Assembly (NCBI GenBank): GCA_028716365.1
Contig: JAQUPZ010000001.1
Coordinates: forward strand, 1,027,393-1,091,392
From: Kiritimatiellia bacterium
GTDB lineage: Bacteria; Verrucomicrobiota; Kiritimatiellia; UBA8416; YA12-FULL-48-11
Reading direction: 5' to 3'
DNA: 64,000 nt
Made by a program: the position numbers and the translations under genes. The notes under the pieces are model-generated. The model had not been told where the DNA came from, did no database searches, and saw nothing but the letters and a program-made list of their open reading frames with translations. Below are positions 1-8,667 of the stretch, one piece after another (position 1 is the stretch's first letter; every line of letters begins with the position of its first letter).

Positions 1-2
1 CA

Positions 3-1214
3 ATTGAGGCAGACCGTCTTAACAGTATAATACTTTTTGGTCCTCCTGGTTGCGGCAAAACCTCGTTTGCGGAGGTAATTGCTGCAGTTACAAAACGGGC
101 ATTCGAGCGTACCAGCGGTGTTATTTCAAATGTAGCGGAGTTAAGGGAGATTATCCGCAAGGCCGCCTATCGGAGGCAGCAAGAGCATAAAGAAACAATC
201 CTTTTCATAGACGAAATTCACAGGTTCAACAAGTCCCAGCAGGATGTTCTTCTTCCCCATGTGGAAGATGGCACCGTTACGCTGATAGGGGCAACGACAC
301 ACAATCCTCTTTTCTTCATCAACACGCCGCTTACTTCCCGTTCGTTGATATTTGAACTGGAACCTCTTTCCGAGGATGCAGTCAGACAACTTGTGTTGAG
401 AGCATTGTCGGATAAAAGAGGATTGGCGGCGTTCAAGGTTGAAATTACAGATGATGCAATAGCGCATCTTACCCGGATGTCTGAGGGCGATGCACGCCGT
501 GCGTTGAACGCGCTTGAAATTGCCGTGCTTACAACCCAGCCGGGCGCTGACGGGAATATCAGCCTGACGCGCGATATAATCGAAGATTCGATCCAGAAAA
601 AAGCCGTGGTTTACGATCATGATGAAGACGGGCATTACGACACCATTTCCGCATTCATCAAAAGTGTACGCGGCTCTGATCCGAATGCGGCAGTTTACTG
701 GCTGGCGAAAATGATCTACGCCGGAGAAGATCCGCGGTTCATCGCCCGCCGGCTGGTGATACTTGCTTCTGAGGATATTGGCAATGCCGATCCCCGCGGA
801 CTTACAGTGGCAGTGTCGGCGATGCATGCCGTGGAGTTTGTGGGAATGCCGGAGGCAAGGATCATTCTTTCGCAGGCCACCACCTATCTTGCTACTGCGC
901 CGAAAAGTAATGCCGCATACCTGGCAGTTGAAAAAGCCATAAAGGATGTGGAACAGGGACGGACATTGAAAGTACCTGAGCATCTCAAGAATATTAAGGT
1001 GAAAACAGCCGGTGGTGGTGCGGATAAGGATCAGAAATACGTGTATCCGCATGACTACGACGGGCATTTTGTAGAACAGGAATATGTGCCGACTTCCACG
1101 AAATATTATTTACCGACCAGGGAAGGATATGAGGAGGTCATAGTCAGGCGGATGGAAGCCCTGCAGGCGTCAAGTTCCGGCAGGAAACGGACAGCAAAGA
1201 ACGGGACGAAATGA
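3..1214 (+). CDS. rarA: Replication-associated recombination protein A, AAA+ ATPase (5' truncated by window edge)
   Basis: The reading frame is open from base 3, so the N-terminus lies outside the window. The visible part begins just before a Walker A motif (GPPGCGKT) and continues to a Walker B motif ([11 protein letters not shown]), both typical of the RarA/MgsA/WRNIP1 family. A GATTHNP sensor-1 segment and the family's C-terminal helical tetramerisation region follow. Family members act at stalled replication forks and on single-strand DNA ends. The stop codon overlaps the next start by four bases (ATGA), so translation is probably coupled to the formyl-THF cyclo-ligase gene. The two functions are unrelated, so the link is likely only transcriptional. 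Confidence 0.93.
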   Translation: MEADRLNSIILFGPPGCGKTSFAEVIAAVTKRAFERTSGVISNVAELREIIRKAAYRRQQEHKETILFIDEIHRFNKSQQDVLLPHVEDGTVTLIGATTHNPLFFINTPLTSRSLIFELEPLSEDAVRQLVLRALSDKRGLAAFKVEITDDAIAHLTRMSEGDARRALNALEIAVLTTQPGADGNISLTRDIIEDSIQKKAVVYDHDEDGHYDTISAFIKSVRGSDPNAAVYWLAKMIYAGEDPRFIARRLVILASEDIGNADPRGLTVAVSAMHAVEFVGMPEARIILSQATTYLATAPKSNAAYLAVEKAIKDVEQGRTLKVPEHLKNIKVKTAGGGADKDQKYVYPHDYDGHFVEQEYVPTSTKYYLPTREGYEEVIVRRMEALQASSSGRKRTAKNGTK

Positions 1215-1783
1215 AAAACAAGGAAGAACTGCGCCGATTGATCTCTGAGCAACGTGCAAAGATGCAACCGGAATGGACCAGGGAAAGCAGTTTGCTTGCA
1301 CAGCGAATGCTCGTGGCGCTTCCTGAATTCAGGAAGGCTTTGTCGGTTTGTTGTTACATGGCTGTGTCCGGAGAAACAGAGACAGATCTGATTATTGAAA
1401 GATGCTGGAAGAACGGCAAGAAGGTTTGTGTGCCGGCTTTCCGGAAAGAGATTAAGGCCTATGGGCTGGCAGAGTTCAGGAAAGATATGCACGTGGTGCC
1501 GGGACGTTTCGGTGTTTCCGAGCCGGAAAATCCGGAATGGAAGGCTGTCGATGATGTTGATTTTATTGTGGTGCCTGGCCTCGCTTTTGATCCACAAGGG
1601 GGTCGGGTGGGGCACGGGGGAGGATATTATGACAGGATTCTGGAGGGAATGAAGAAGGTTTTCAAGGCCGGCCTGGCTTTTGAATTCCAGATTTTTGACA
1701 GAGTTCCCATGCTTGATGAAGATGTAAGGATGGATGCAGTGATTACGGAGAAACGGGTGTTGACCCGGATTAAGTGTGTATAA
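1211..1783 (+). CDS. 5-formyltetrahydrofolate cyclo-ligase
   Basis: A 190-residue protein of normal family length. It should convert 5-formyl-THF to 5,10-methenyl-THF using ATP, returning a storage or inhibitory folate to the one-carbon pool. The diagnostic C-terminal motif GGRVGHGGGYYDR is intact, and the N-terminal half has the expected basic ATP-binding segment. The start ATG overlaps the rarA stop. The glycine cleavage system, a major source of methylene-THF, is in the same window but not in the same operon. Confidence 0.9.
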   Translation: MKNKEELRRLISEQRAKMQPEWTRESSLLAQRMLVALPEFRKALSVCCYMAVSGETETDLIIERCWKNGKKVCVPAFRKEIKAYGLAEFRKDMHVVPGRFGVSEPENPEWKAVDDVDFIVVPGLAFDPQGGRVGHGGGYYDRILEGMKKVFKAGLAFEFQIFDRVPMLDEDVRMDAVITEKRVLTRIKCV

Positions 1784-1832
1784 CAGGCAGAGTAAAAAGC
1801 GCGGGTAGCGCTATTCAGAGGAGGGTTAAGGT

Positions 1833-3386
1833 ATGAATGGTGTGATTATAGGAGTAGCAGCAGGTTTGGCGGGCATAGGGCTCGGTTACCTGATTCGTTA
1901 TATGCAGGGACGGTATGGTGCTGAAACATCGGAGAAGAGAGCCGATCAGGTGCTGAAAGATGCAAAGCGTGATGCAGAAACAATCCGCAAGGAGGCACAG
2001 ATACAGGCAAAGTCTGATGTAATTAAAGCGCGTGAAGAGTTCGAAAAGACCACTGAGTCACGCAAAAAGGAACTTGCGGCGCTGGAAGAAAGGATTACAC
2101 AGAAAGAACAGAATCTGGACCGCAAGGTCTCGATGATTGATAAGAAAGAACGGACGATAGACCAGAAAATAGCGGAACTCGAACAGCAGTCCGCTGAAGT
2201 CAAGAAGGCAAAGGCTGAAGTTGATAAAATTGCGGTTGAAGAACGCGAAAAATTGCAGAGAGTTGCCGGTATGTCTGAGGAAGAGGCGAAAAAAACGCTT
2301 TTAGCCCGCGTTGAGAAGGACGTTCACAACGAGATGGGCGGCCTGATTCGCAAGTTGCAGGAACAGGCACGTGAAACGGCGGAGCGCGAAGCCCAGAAGA
2401 TTGTTGCTCAGGCTATCCAGCGGTTTTCATCATCACATGCAAGTGAAATGACAACCAGTACGGTTGCGCTTCCGAGTGATGACATGAAAGGCCGGATTAT
2501 TGGTCGTGACGGTCGGAATATAAGGGCGCTGGAAGCTGCAACAGGGATCAATATCCTGATTGATGATACTCCTGAAGCAGTGGTTATTTCCGGGTTTGAT
2601 CCGATCCGGCGTGAAATTGCAAAACAGGCGCTGGAACATCTGATAACTGATGGAAGGATTCATCCTGCCCGTATTGAGGAAGTTGTTGTCAAGGCGCGGG
2701 AAAACATCAATGAAACTGTCAGAAGTTCAGGTGAGGAGGCTGCCTATATTGCCGGAGTTCAAGGTGTTGATCCTGAGCTGGTCCGAATGCTTGGCCGTCA
2801 GAAATTCCGCACAAGTTATTCGCAGAATGTTCTTCAGCACTCGATCGAGGTCTCACATCTTATGGGTGTTATGGCCGGCGAGCTGGACCTTGATGTGCCA
2901 CTTGCGAAGCGCATAGGTCTGTTCCACGATATCGGGAAGTCTCTCGACCATGAAGTTGAAGGTGGACATGCCGTCATCGGGGCTGATTTACTGAAACGAC
3001 ATGGCGAAGTACAGGTGGTCGTGAATGCCGTTGCGGCCCACCATGAGGAAGTAGCGGCAGAGAGCCTTTATGCAATACTGGCATCCGCCGCGGATGCTAT
3101 TTCCAGTTCGCGTGTCGGTGCCCGTTCGGAAACGATGGAAATATATGTCAAAAGGCTGGAGAAACTTGAAGCAATAGCCAATAGTTTTGAAGGTATTGAG
3201 AAAAGTTACGCAATCCAGGCCGGTCGTGAGGTGCGCGTGGTCGTGGTGCCTGAAAAAATTGACGATAACGCCGCAATGGTCATGGCTCGGAATATCAGCA
3301 AAAAGATCGAGAGCGACTTGCAGTATCCCGGCCAGATAAGGGTGACCGTTATCCGTGAGACGAGAGCAGTTGAATATGCAAGATAA
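1833..3386 (+). CDS. rny: Ribonuclease Y
   Basis: A 517-residue protein with the full RNase Y layout. It has one N-terminal membrane segment (about residues 4-22), a long charged coiled coil (about 30-190), a KH RNA-binding domain (about 205-270, with the GRDGRNI turn) and an HD hydrolase domain containing FHDIGK at about 365. It is a membrane-anchored endoribonuclease that starts mRNA decay. The start is set by an AGAGGAGG ribosome-binding site 7-8 bases before ATG 1833. It is followed by the YmdB-like phosphodiesterase gene, the same order as in Firmicutes and many other phyla. Confidence 0.96.
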   Translation: MNGVIIGVAAGLAGIGLGYLIRYMQGRYGAETSEKRADQVLKDAKRDAETIRKEAQIQAKSDVIKAREEFEKTTESRKKELAALEERITQKEQNLDRKVSMIDKKERTIDQKIAELEQQSAEVKKAKAEVDKIAVEEREKLQRVAGMSEEEAKKTLLARVEKDVHNEMGGLIRKLQEQARETAEREAQKIVAQAIQRFSSSHASEMTTSTVALPSDDMKGRIIGRDGRNIRALEAATGINILIDDTPEAVVISGFDPIRREIAKQALEHLITDGRIHPARIEEVVVKARENINETVRSSGEEAAYIAGVQGVDPELVRMLGRQKFRTSYSQNVLQHSIEVSHLMGVMAGELDLDVPLAKRIGLFHDIGKSLDHEVEGGHAVIGADLLKRHGEVQVVVNAVAAHHEEVAAESLYAILASAADAISSSRVGARSETMEIYVKRLEKLEAIANSFEGIEKSYAIQAGREVRVVVVPEKIDDNAAMVMARNISKKIESDLQYPGQIRVTVIRETRAVEYAR

Positions 3387-3443
3387 ACGAGTAAATTAAT
3401 GGAACAGGGAAACATCGGTAATCTGAATTTGAAGTCTTAAATT

Positions 3444-4244
3444 ATGAAAATAATGATGGTTGGTGATATTGTTGGAGGGCCGGGTCGTGCGATTTTTGCC
3501 GAAGTATCGGCAAAACTGAAACACTCCGGCCAAGTTGATTTTATCGTGGTAAATGCAGAGAATGCGGCGGGTGGTCGTGGTATAACAGACAAGCTGGCCG
3601 ATGAACTTCTGGCTAACGGAGCTGATGTAATTACACTTGGTGACCATACCTGGGACCAGAAGGAGATAAAGGGTTATCTCGACCGTGAGATGAGGATTAT
3701 CAGGCCGGCTAATTTTACACCGGAATGTCCCGGCAATGGCTGGACAACGGTGAATACCAGCTTCGGACCTGTAACAGTTATCAATCTGGTTGGACGTGTA
3801 TTTATGCATCACTACGATTGTCCGTTCAGGACGTCAGATGGAATCCTCAAGCGACCTGACCTCGGGAAAACTATTCTTGTTGATATCCATGCGGAGGCTA
3901 CTGCCGAAAAGATCGTGCTGGGCAGATATCTTGACGGCAGGGTGACGGCCGTGGTCGGGACTCATACTCATGTTCAGACGAGTGATGAGCAGATATTGCC
4001 AAATGGAACGGCATACATCACCGACCTTGGAATGACGGGTCCCAAAGACTCAGCCATAGGAAGGGATTTGGAGTCCGTAACAAGTACGTTTTTGACAGGA
4101 ATGCCGGCCAAGTTTCATATTGCCGCCGGCCAGGTGATGCTTGAAGGCGTGATTATCGATGTTGACCGTGAGACAGGCAAGGCGCGAACCATCAAGCGGA
4201 TAAGGCTGAAAAGTGACAGAGCACAATCAACAGTCGAAGAATGA
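3444..4244 (+). CDS. YmdB-like metallophosphoesterase (TIGR00282 family)
   Basis: A 266-residue protein opening with a DxxG motif (MVGDIVGGPGR), then NAEN, a GDHTW segment and a GTHTHVQTSDE segment. These supply the metal-binding Asp, Asn and His residues of the family. The Bacillus homologue is a cyclic-nucleotide phosphodiesterase affecting biofilm and motility. Its activity here is inferred from family only. It directly follows rny, a widely conserved pairing. The xseA start lies 31 bases inside this gene, so the genes are probably co-transcribed. No strong ribosome-binding site precedes the ATG. Confidence 0.9.
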   Translation: MKIMMVGDIVGGPGRAIFAEVSAKLKHSGQVDFIVVNAENAAGGRGITDKLADELLANGADVITLGDHTWDQKEIKGYLDREMRIIRPANFTPECPGNGWTTVNTSFGPVTVINLVGRVFMHHYDCPFRTSDGILKRPDLGKTILVDIHAEATAEKIVLGRYLDGRVTAVVGTHTHVQTSDEQILPNGTAYITDLGMTGPKDSAIGRDLESVTSTFLTGMPAKFHIAAGQVMLEGVIIDVDRETGKARTIKRIRLKSDRAQSTVEE

Positions 4245-5505
4245 TAAGGGGCGGAAGGTTTTCAGTGTTAGTGAACTGACCAGGCTGATAAAGACAGTAC
4301 TGGAAGAAACCTTCGGAGCTGTCTGGGTTGAGGGTGAAGTTTCGAATCTTCGCCGTCCATCATCGGGCCACTATTATTTTACGATCAAGGATGCGTCGGC
4401 ACAGATCAGCGCCGTTCTTTTCCGTGGCAATCAGATGGGTCTCAAGTTCCAGCCCAAAGACGGCACGCTGGTCCGTGTTTTCGGACAGATCAGTGTTTAC
4501 GAGAAGAGCGGCAACTATCAGATCATCGTAAGGCAGATGGAGGAAGGCGGTAAAGGTTCTCTACAGGCCCAATTTGAGGCCCTTAAGGAAAGACTGCAGA
4601 AGGAAGGATTGTTTGATGCCAGCCGTAAGAAACAGATACCAATGCTTCCTCAACATGTTGGCATTGTAACTTCTCCTACAGGCGCGGCAATCCGCGATAT
4701 TTTAAACATTTTAAAAAGACGTTTTCCCAACCTTCACCTCTTGCTGGCACCGGTAAAAGTACAGGGGGAAGGCGCGGCTGAAGAAATTGCCACAGCGATT
4801 GATTTGCTGAATGAAATGGGTGGACTTGATGTTCTCATTGTCGGGCGTGGCGGTGGAAGTCTTGAAGACCTGTGGGCGTTCAACGAGGAAATTGTGGCTC
4901 GTGCAATAGCTCGTTCCCGGCTCCCGGTTATTTCGGCAGTTGGTCACGAAATTGATTTCACAATCAGCGATTTTGTTGCCGACCTCAGGGCACCAACGCC
5001 GTCAGCGGCCGCGGAACTGGTCGTCGGACGCAAGGATGCATTTGAAGATATGCTGAAAGAAATGTCCAGGCGTCTGGTTAAATCCCTCGAAGGAAGCGTT
5101 CTTCGATTGAAGAATCGTCTTGTGGCCGCTGGAAGCAGTTATGTCTTTAAAGAGCCGGCCAACATGGCGAGGCATTATCGGCAGAAGATTGATGGCTTGA
5201 TGGTTCGCGTGGAACATGAGATCCACGGCAGACTGCGCGAGACCCAGCAGATGCTTGACGATTACAGCCTTCGGATGGTTCACGAGGTGAAAATAAGACG
5301 ACAGAACAGTCTGCAGGATGTGAAACGGCTTACGATGCAGTTAAAGGCGTTGAATCCGCTTGCGGTTTTAAACAGGGGGTACAGTATAACGAGGAACAGT
5401 AAGGGCGGTATTATTCGATCAGTTGATGATGTGAGAACCGGTCAGCGTGTTACCACTCGCCTGGCCAGGGGAACATTTGAATCGGAAGTCAAGAAAACAG
5501 AATAA
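4213..5505 (+). CDS. xseA: Exodeoxyribonuclease VII large subunit
   Basis: A 430-residue protein with an N-terminal OB-fold (about residues 15-110, including the WVEGEVSN and GHYYFTIKD segments) and the catalytic core with VGIVTSPTGAAIRDI, GRGGGSLEDLWAFNEE and SAVGHEIDFTI. A coiled-coil region and a short C-terminal ALNPLAVLNRGYSI segment follow. With XseB it forms the nuclease that degrades single-stranded DNA. The start is a GTG codon inside the end of the previous gene. The small subunit gene follows directly, as expected. Confidence 0.96.
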   Translation: MTEHNQQSKNDKGRKVFSVSELTRLIKTVLEETFGAVWVEGEVSNLRRPSSGHYYFTIKDASAQISAVLFRGNQMGLKFQPKDGTLVRVFGQISVYEKSGNYQIIVRQMEEGGKGSLQAQFEALKERLQKEGLFDASRKKQIPMLPQHVGIVTSPTGAAIRDILNILKRRFPNLHLLLAPVKVQGEGAAEEIATAIDLLNEMGGLDVLIVGRGGGSLEDLWAFNEEIVARAIARSRLPVISAVGHEIDFTISDFVADLRAPTPSAAAELVVGRKDAFEDMLKEMSRRLVKSLEGSVLRLKNRLVAAGSSYVFKEPANMARHYRQKIDGLMVRVEHEIHGRLRETQQMLDDYSLRMVHEVKIRRQNSLQDVKRLTMQLKALNPLAVLNRGYSITRNSKGGIIRSVDDVRTGQRVTTRLARGTFESEVKKTE

Positions 5506-5546
5506 ATTTGTCGTTCAAGAAGATTGTGAAGGGATGGAGGAGGAAA

Positions 5547-5840
5547 ATGACAACAAAAAAAACTGATAAGATCGAAGAAAAAATAAGCTTTGAAAAAGCA
5601 CTTGAAAGACTTGAAGCCATTGTCAATGAAATGGAGAGCGGATCATTGAGTCTCGATAAGATGATTGCCCGGTTTGAGGAAGGGCAATCTCTTCTGAAGT
5701 TCTGTACGCAGAAATTGAATGAGGTAGAGAAAAAAATAGAAGTCCTGGTCAAGAAAGGCGATAAGATTTCCGCCGAACCGTTTGACGAAAAATCCGTTGA
5801 GGAAGAATCAGAAGATAAAAAATCTGATAATCTATTTTAA
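5547..5840 (+). CDS. xseB: Exodeoxyribonuclease VII small subunit
   Basis: I chose ATG 5547 because a GGAGGAGG ribosome-binding site lies four bases upstream. An upstream TTG (5508) would add 13 residues unlike the family. The 97-residue product has the SFEKALERLEAIVNEMESG and FEEGQSLLKFC segments of the two-helix XseB fold. The C-terminus carries an acidic Asp/Glu/Lys tail. The gene ends only eight bases from the convergent VanZ-like gene. Confidence 0.93.
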   Translation: MTTKKTDKIEEKISFEKALERLEAIVNEMESGSLSLDKMIARFEEGQSLLKFCTQKLNEVEKKIEVLVKKGDKISAEPFDEKSVEEESEDKKSDNLF

Positions 5841-5847
5841 ACAATTC

Positions 5848-6282
5848 TTATACTGTTTCATGTCTGTCGAGATTGGCTGGGAGTAACAGCTCTTTTACGG
5901 GGATGAATACGATTGCTCCGGCGATATTTGCGATCATGTCACCCCATGAGAATGAACGGTCAAGTTCCCTGAAAGCTCCCTGAAGAATTTCCATAAATAT
6001 TCCATATAAAGTGCAGAGCAACACAATTGCTGTAAAATAGAGAAACATTTTCTGGTTTTTCCTTGGAAATGTCCAGCAGAGCAGAGCTGACAATCCGCCG
6101 TATATCAGGAAATGAATGACTTTATCCATGTGTTCAAACAGGTAAGGTATCTCTTCGAAAGTGTTGGAAGGAAGCAAGGAGATGCTTGTAATAAACAGCA
6201 GATAAATACCGGATATGGTGCGCCTGATGCCTGCCGATGCGCTTTGTAACCAGCGGATTATCATATCGATTTGTTTTTTCAA
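5848..6282 (-). CDS. VanZ-like family membrane protein
   Basis: A 144-residue protein with about four membrane segments. It contains DKVIHFLIYGGLSALLCW, the motif recognised in VanZ-like proteins, and the typical late segment with a conserved Asp and 'GDMIANIAGAIV'. VanZ itself gives low-level teicoplanin resistance, but most family members have no known function. The start is taken as TTG 6282, which has GGAG eight bases upstream. ATG 6264 is the alternative. The gene is convergent with xseB and stands alone on this strand. Confidence 0.75.
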   Translation of the reverse strand: MKKQIDMIIRWLQSASAGIRRTISGIYLLFITSISLLPSNTFEEIPYLFEHMDKVIHFLIYGGLSALLCWTFPRKNQKMFLYFTAIVLLCTLYGIFMEILQGAFRELDRSFSWGDMIANIAGAIVFIPVKELLLPANLDRHETV

Positions 6283-6394
6283 TCAAGTAACTCCAGCTTT
6301 TATGTGCCGGGGAATTGTCGCCGGATTACTGTGTCACGTCAAGGCCTTCTCTTTTCCTTTGCCCGGCGCTGAGAGCTGTGCATAATACAGAACC

Positions 6395-7381
6395 ATGGAA
6401 AGAAACGGCAAATTACTCAGGGTGGAAGGCTTGAAGACCTGGTTTGGTTCGGAAAAAGATCCGATCAAGGCAGTTGACGGAGTAAGTTTTGAAGTTGATA
6501 AAGGGGTAACGGTTGCACTTGTCGGAGAGAGTGGTTGCGGAAAGAGTGTTACGGCAATGTCACTTGCCCGTTTGATTCCTTCGCCGCCCGGTTTCTATGC
6601 TGGTGGTCAGATCCTCTTTGATGGCGAAGATGTTCTCAAAATGAGTGATCGTTGTTTGAACGATCTCCGTGGCCGCGAGATTTCTTATGTTTTTCAGGAA
6701 CCGGGTACATCACTGAATCCCGTATACCGTGTCGGGTACCAGATTATGGAAGCGGTAAAACTTCACAGGAAAGACGTGGATGCGAGGGAAGAGGCGATAA
6801 AACTCATGAGCATGGTTGGTCTGCCTGATCCCGAAACAAGGATCCGTGCATATCCCCACGAGATGAGCGGCGGAATGCAGCAAAGAGTTATGATTGCCAT
6901 GGCGCTGGCCTGTCGGCCCCGGCTACTGGTGGCGGATGAACCTACCACGGCGCTTGATGTGACGATCCAGGCGCAAATCCTGGAGCTTCTCTCTTCCCTT
7001 CAGAAGGAACTGAAAATGGCTGTTATCCTGATAACGCATAATCTCGGCCTTGTTGCCGATACAGCACATATGGTCTATGTGATGTACGCAGGCAGGGTTG
7101 TTGAGTCAGGGGCGACAGAAAATGTACTTTCCAAGCCGGCACATCCGTACACGCGGGGACTGCTTGATGCGGTACCGCGACTGGGCGTTGAAGACTCGGC
7201 CCATGAAAAGCCTGCGCGGATGAAGGGTATTCCCGGTTCTGTTCCTCATCCGGCCAGACTGCCGATTGGTTGCAAATTTGCGCCACGATGTTCAAAAGTG
7301 CAGGATGTATGCAGACAGCAGGAGCCTGAAATCAAATGTGATGCAAAAGGTCATTATGTTAGATGTTATTTCCCATTGTGA
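6395..7381 (+). CDS. Oligopeptide/dipeptide ABC transporter ATP-binding protein (OppD/DppD type)
   Basis: A 328-residue ABC ATPase with Walker A GESGCGKS (residues 44-51), Q-loop, signature MSGGMQQR and Walker B LLVADEPTTALD. The C-terminal oligopeptide-transport extension contains spaced cysteines (GCKFAPRCSKVQDVC and a later Cys), which in related Opp/Dpp ATPases can bind an iron-sulfur cluster. It should energise peptide or nickel-type uptake together with the following OppF-like subunit. No substrate-binding protein or permease gene is present on either side: the upstream neighbour is an opposite-strand VanZ gene. The pair is therefore an orphan here. Confidence 0.92.
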   Translation: MERNGKLLRVEGLKTWFGSEKDPIKAVDGVSFEVDKGVTVALVGESGCGKSVTAMSLARLIPSPPGFYAGGQILFDGEDVLKMSDRCLNDLRGREISYVFQEPGTSLNPVYRVGYQIMEAVKLHRKDVDAREEAIKLMSMVGLPDPETRIRAYPHEMSGGMQQRVMIAMALACRPRLLVADEPTTALDVTIQAQILELLSSLQKELKMAVILITHNLGLVADTAHMVYVMYAGRVVESGATENVLSKPAHPYTRGLLDAVPRLGVEDSAHEKPARMKGIPGSVPHPARLPIGCKFAPRCSKVQDVCRQQEPEIKCDAKGHYVRCYFPL

Positions 7382-7389
7382 GAAAAAGT

Positions 7390-8370
7390 ATGGCATTACT
7401 TGAAATAAAAAATCTCAAGGTTTTCTTTGAGGCGCGTAACCAGTCAGGAAAAACAAGTGAATTACGCGCAGTTGATGGCGTAAGTTTTGAGCTTGAGAAG
7501 GGTGAAATCCTCGGCCTGGTGGGAGAGAGTGGTTGTGGTAAAACCACTATTGGCAATGCGATTGTCGGGATGGTTCCTGTTACGGAAGGAAGTATTCGAT
7601 TTGAAGGACAGGAAATAACGGCTCTGCGCGGTAAGTCTGTTAAATTATTCAGGCAAAAGGTTCAAATGATTTTCCAGGATCCATTTGGATCGCTTAACCC
7701 CAGAATGTCAATAGGGGCCGGTATTTCAGAGGTGCTGAAGGTCCATAAACTGGTAAGCGGCAAAAACGAACGTTCTGCGAGGGTTGCAGAACTTTTAAAA
7801 GCTGTCGGACTTGAGGCTGAGTATGCGGCGCGTTACCCGCATGAATTCAGCGGGGGACAGCGTCAACGACTTGGAATTGCCCGTGCACTGGCGCTTAAGC
7901 CCTCGCTGATATTGGCTGATGAACCTGTTTCTGCGCTTGATGTTTCGGTACAGGTCCAGATTTTGAACCTGTTAAAAGACCTGCAAAAGGAAATGGATCT
8001 TTCGTATTTGTTCATTGCGCATGACCTGGCGGTTGTACGGTATATGTGTGACCGGATACTTGTGATGTATCTCGGCAAGATTGTGGAGTCTGCAGCAGCA
8101 ACAGAGTTGTTCGGAAAACCAGCACATCCATATACAGAGGCGCTTTTGTCCGCAGTGCCGGATGTTGACAAAGGCCTGAAGTCCAGAACACAGGGCAGCA
8201 AGCGTATTGTCCTTAAAGGTGATGTTCCGTCGGCGACGGAGAGGATTCCGGGTTGTCCGTTCCATCCACGTTGTCATCGTGTCCAGGCAATTTGCTCAAA
8301 GGAAGTCCCGCCGGTTAAGGACTGCAGCAAGGGTCATTTCAGCGTTTGTCATTTCGCTGGTAAGTTCTGA
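7390..8370 (+). CDS. Oligopeptide/dipeptide ABC transporter ATP-binding protein (OppF/DppF type)
   Basis: The ATG at 7390 gives a 326-residue product beginning MALLEIKNLKVFF, eight bases after the oppD-like stop. An upstream start at 7363 would overlap that gene and add unrelated residues. Walker A GESGCGKT, signature FSGGQRQR and Walker B LILADEPVSALD are intact. The C-terminal Cys-containing extension (GCPFHPRCHRVQAIC) matches OppF/DppF. It should form a heterodimer with the preceding ATPase. The permeases must be encoded elsewhere. Confidence 0.92.
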   Translation: MALLEIKNLKVFFEARNQSGKTSELRAVDGVSFELEKGEILGLVGESGCGKTTIGNAIVGMVPVTEGSIRFEGQEITALRGKSVKLFRQKVQMIFQDPFGSLNPRMSIGAGISEVLKVHKLVSGKNERSARVAELLKAVGLEAEYAARYPHEFSGGQRQRLGIARALALKPSLILADEPVSALDVSVQVQILNLLKDLQKEMDLSYLFIAHDLAVVRYMCDRILVMYLGKIVESAAATELFGKPAHPYTEALLSAVPDVDKGLKSRTQGSKRIVLKGDVPSATERIPGCPFHPRCHRVQAICSKEVPPVKDCSKGHFSVCHFAGKF

Positions 8371-8455
8371 GCTGTTCGCAGGAAGCAAATAGTGGTCGTC
8401 TAAGGCGACAGCCCTTTGTATGACATATGTAATCCGTAGTACCCGGAAGCGTCAT

Positions 8456-8623
8456 GCATTTCGGCGCAAATCTTTCGCGTGAAATGACCTCCCGGCTGTG
8501 TTATCGCGCACGCCGGATACCATAAGTATACCGGCGTGCACTCCGCCTTGCCGGTCGGAGTTTCTGGTGAAACTCCTGAAGGCCATTTGCCGGCGAAATA
8601 TTTGCGCAAAGAAGGCGAAATGC
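8456..8623. repeat. Imperfect palindromic element filling a gene-free gap (MITE-like or structured)
   Basis: The 297-base gap 8371-8667 has no convincing gene. It holds a large imperfect inverted repeat. The left arm 8456-8490 and right arm 8580-8623 match on opposite strands (shared core GCGCAAAT-TTTCGC, then a near match to AATGGCCT), apart from an 8-base insertion in the right arm. Between the arms are a hairpin 8508-8520/8526-8539 (GCACGCCGG pairing with CCGGCGTGC) and a perfect 8-bp hairpin 8557-8564/8569-8576 (GGAGTTTC/GAAACTCC). Short open frames cross it on both strands, as expected for a palindrome, and I do not count them as genes. Confidence 0.6.
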
Positions 8624-8667
8624 AAGCCGCGTTTACTGGCGCCCAAAGGCGCCAACCCGGACTGTAA

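Noticed and set aside
141..1067. Open frame of 308 codons opposite rarA
   Set aside because: It is entirely antisense to the RarA motifs, with no ribosome-binding site or recognisable domain.
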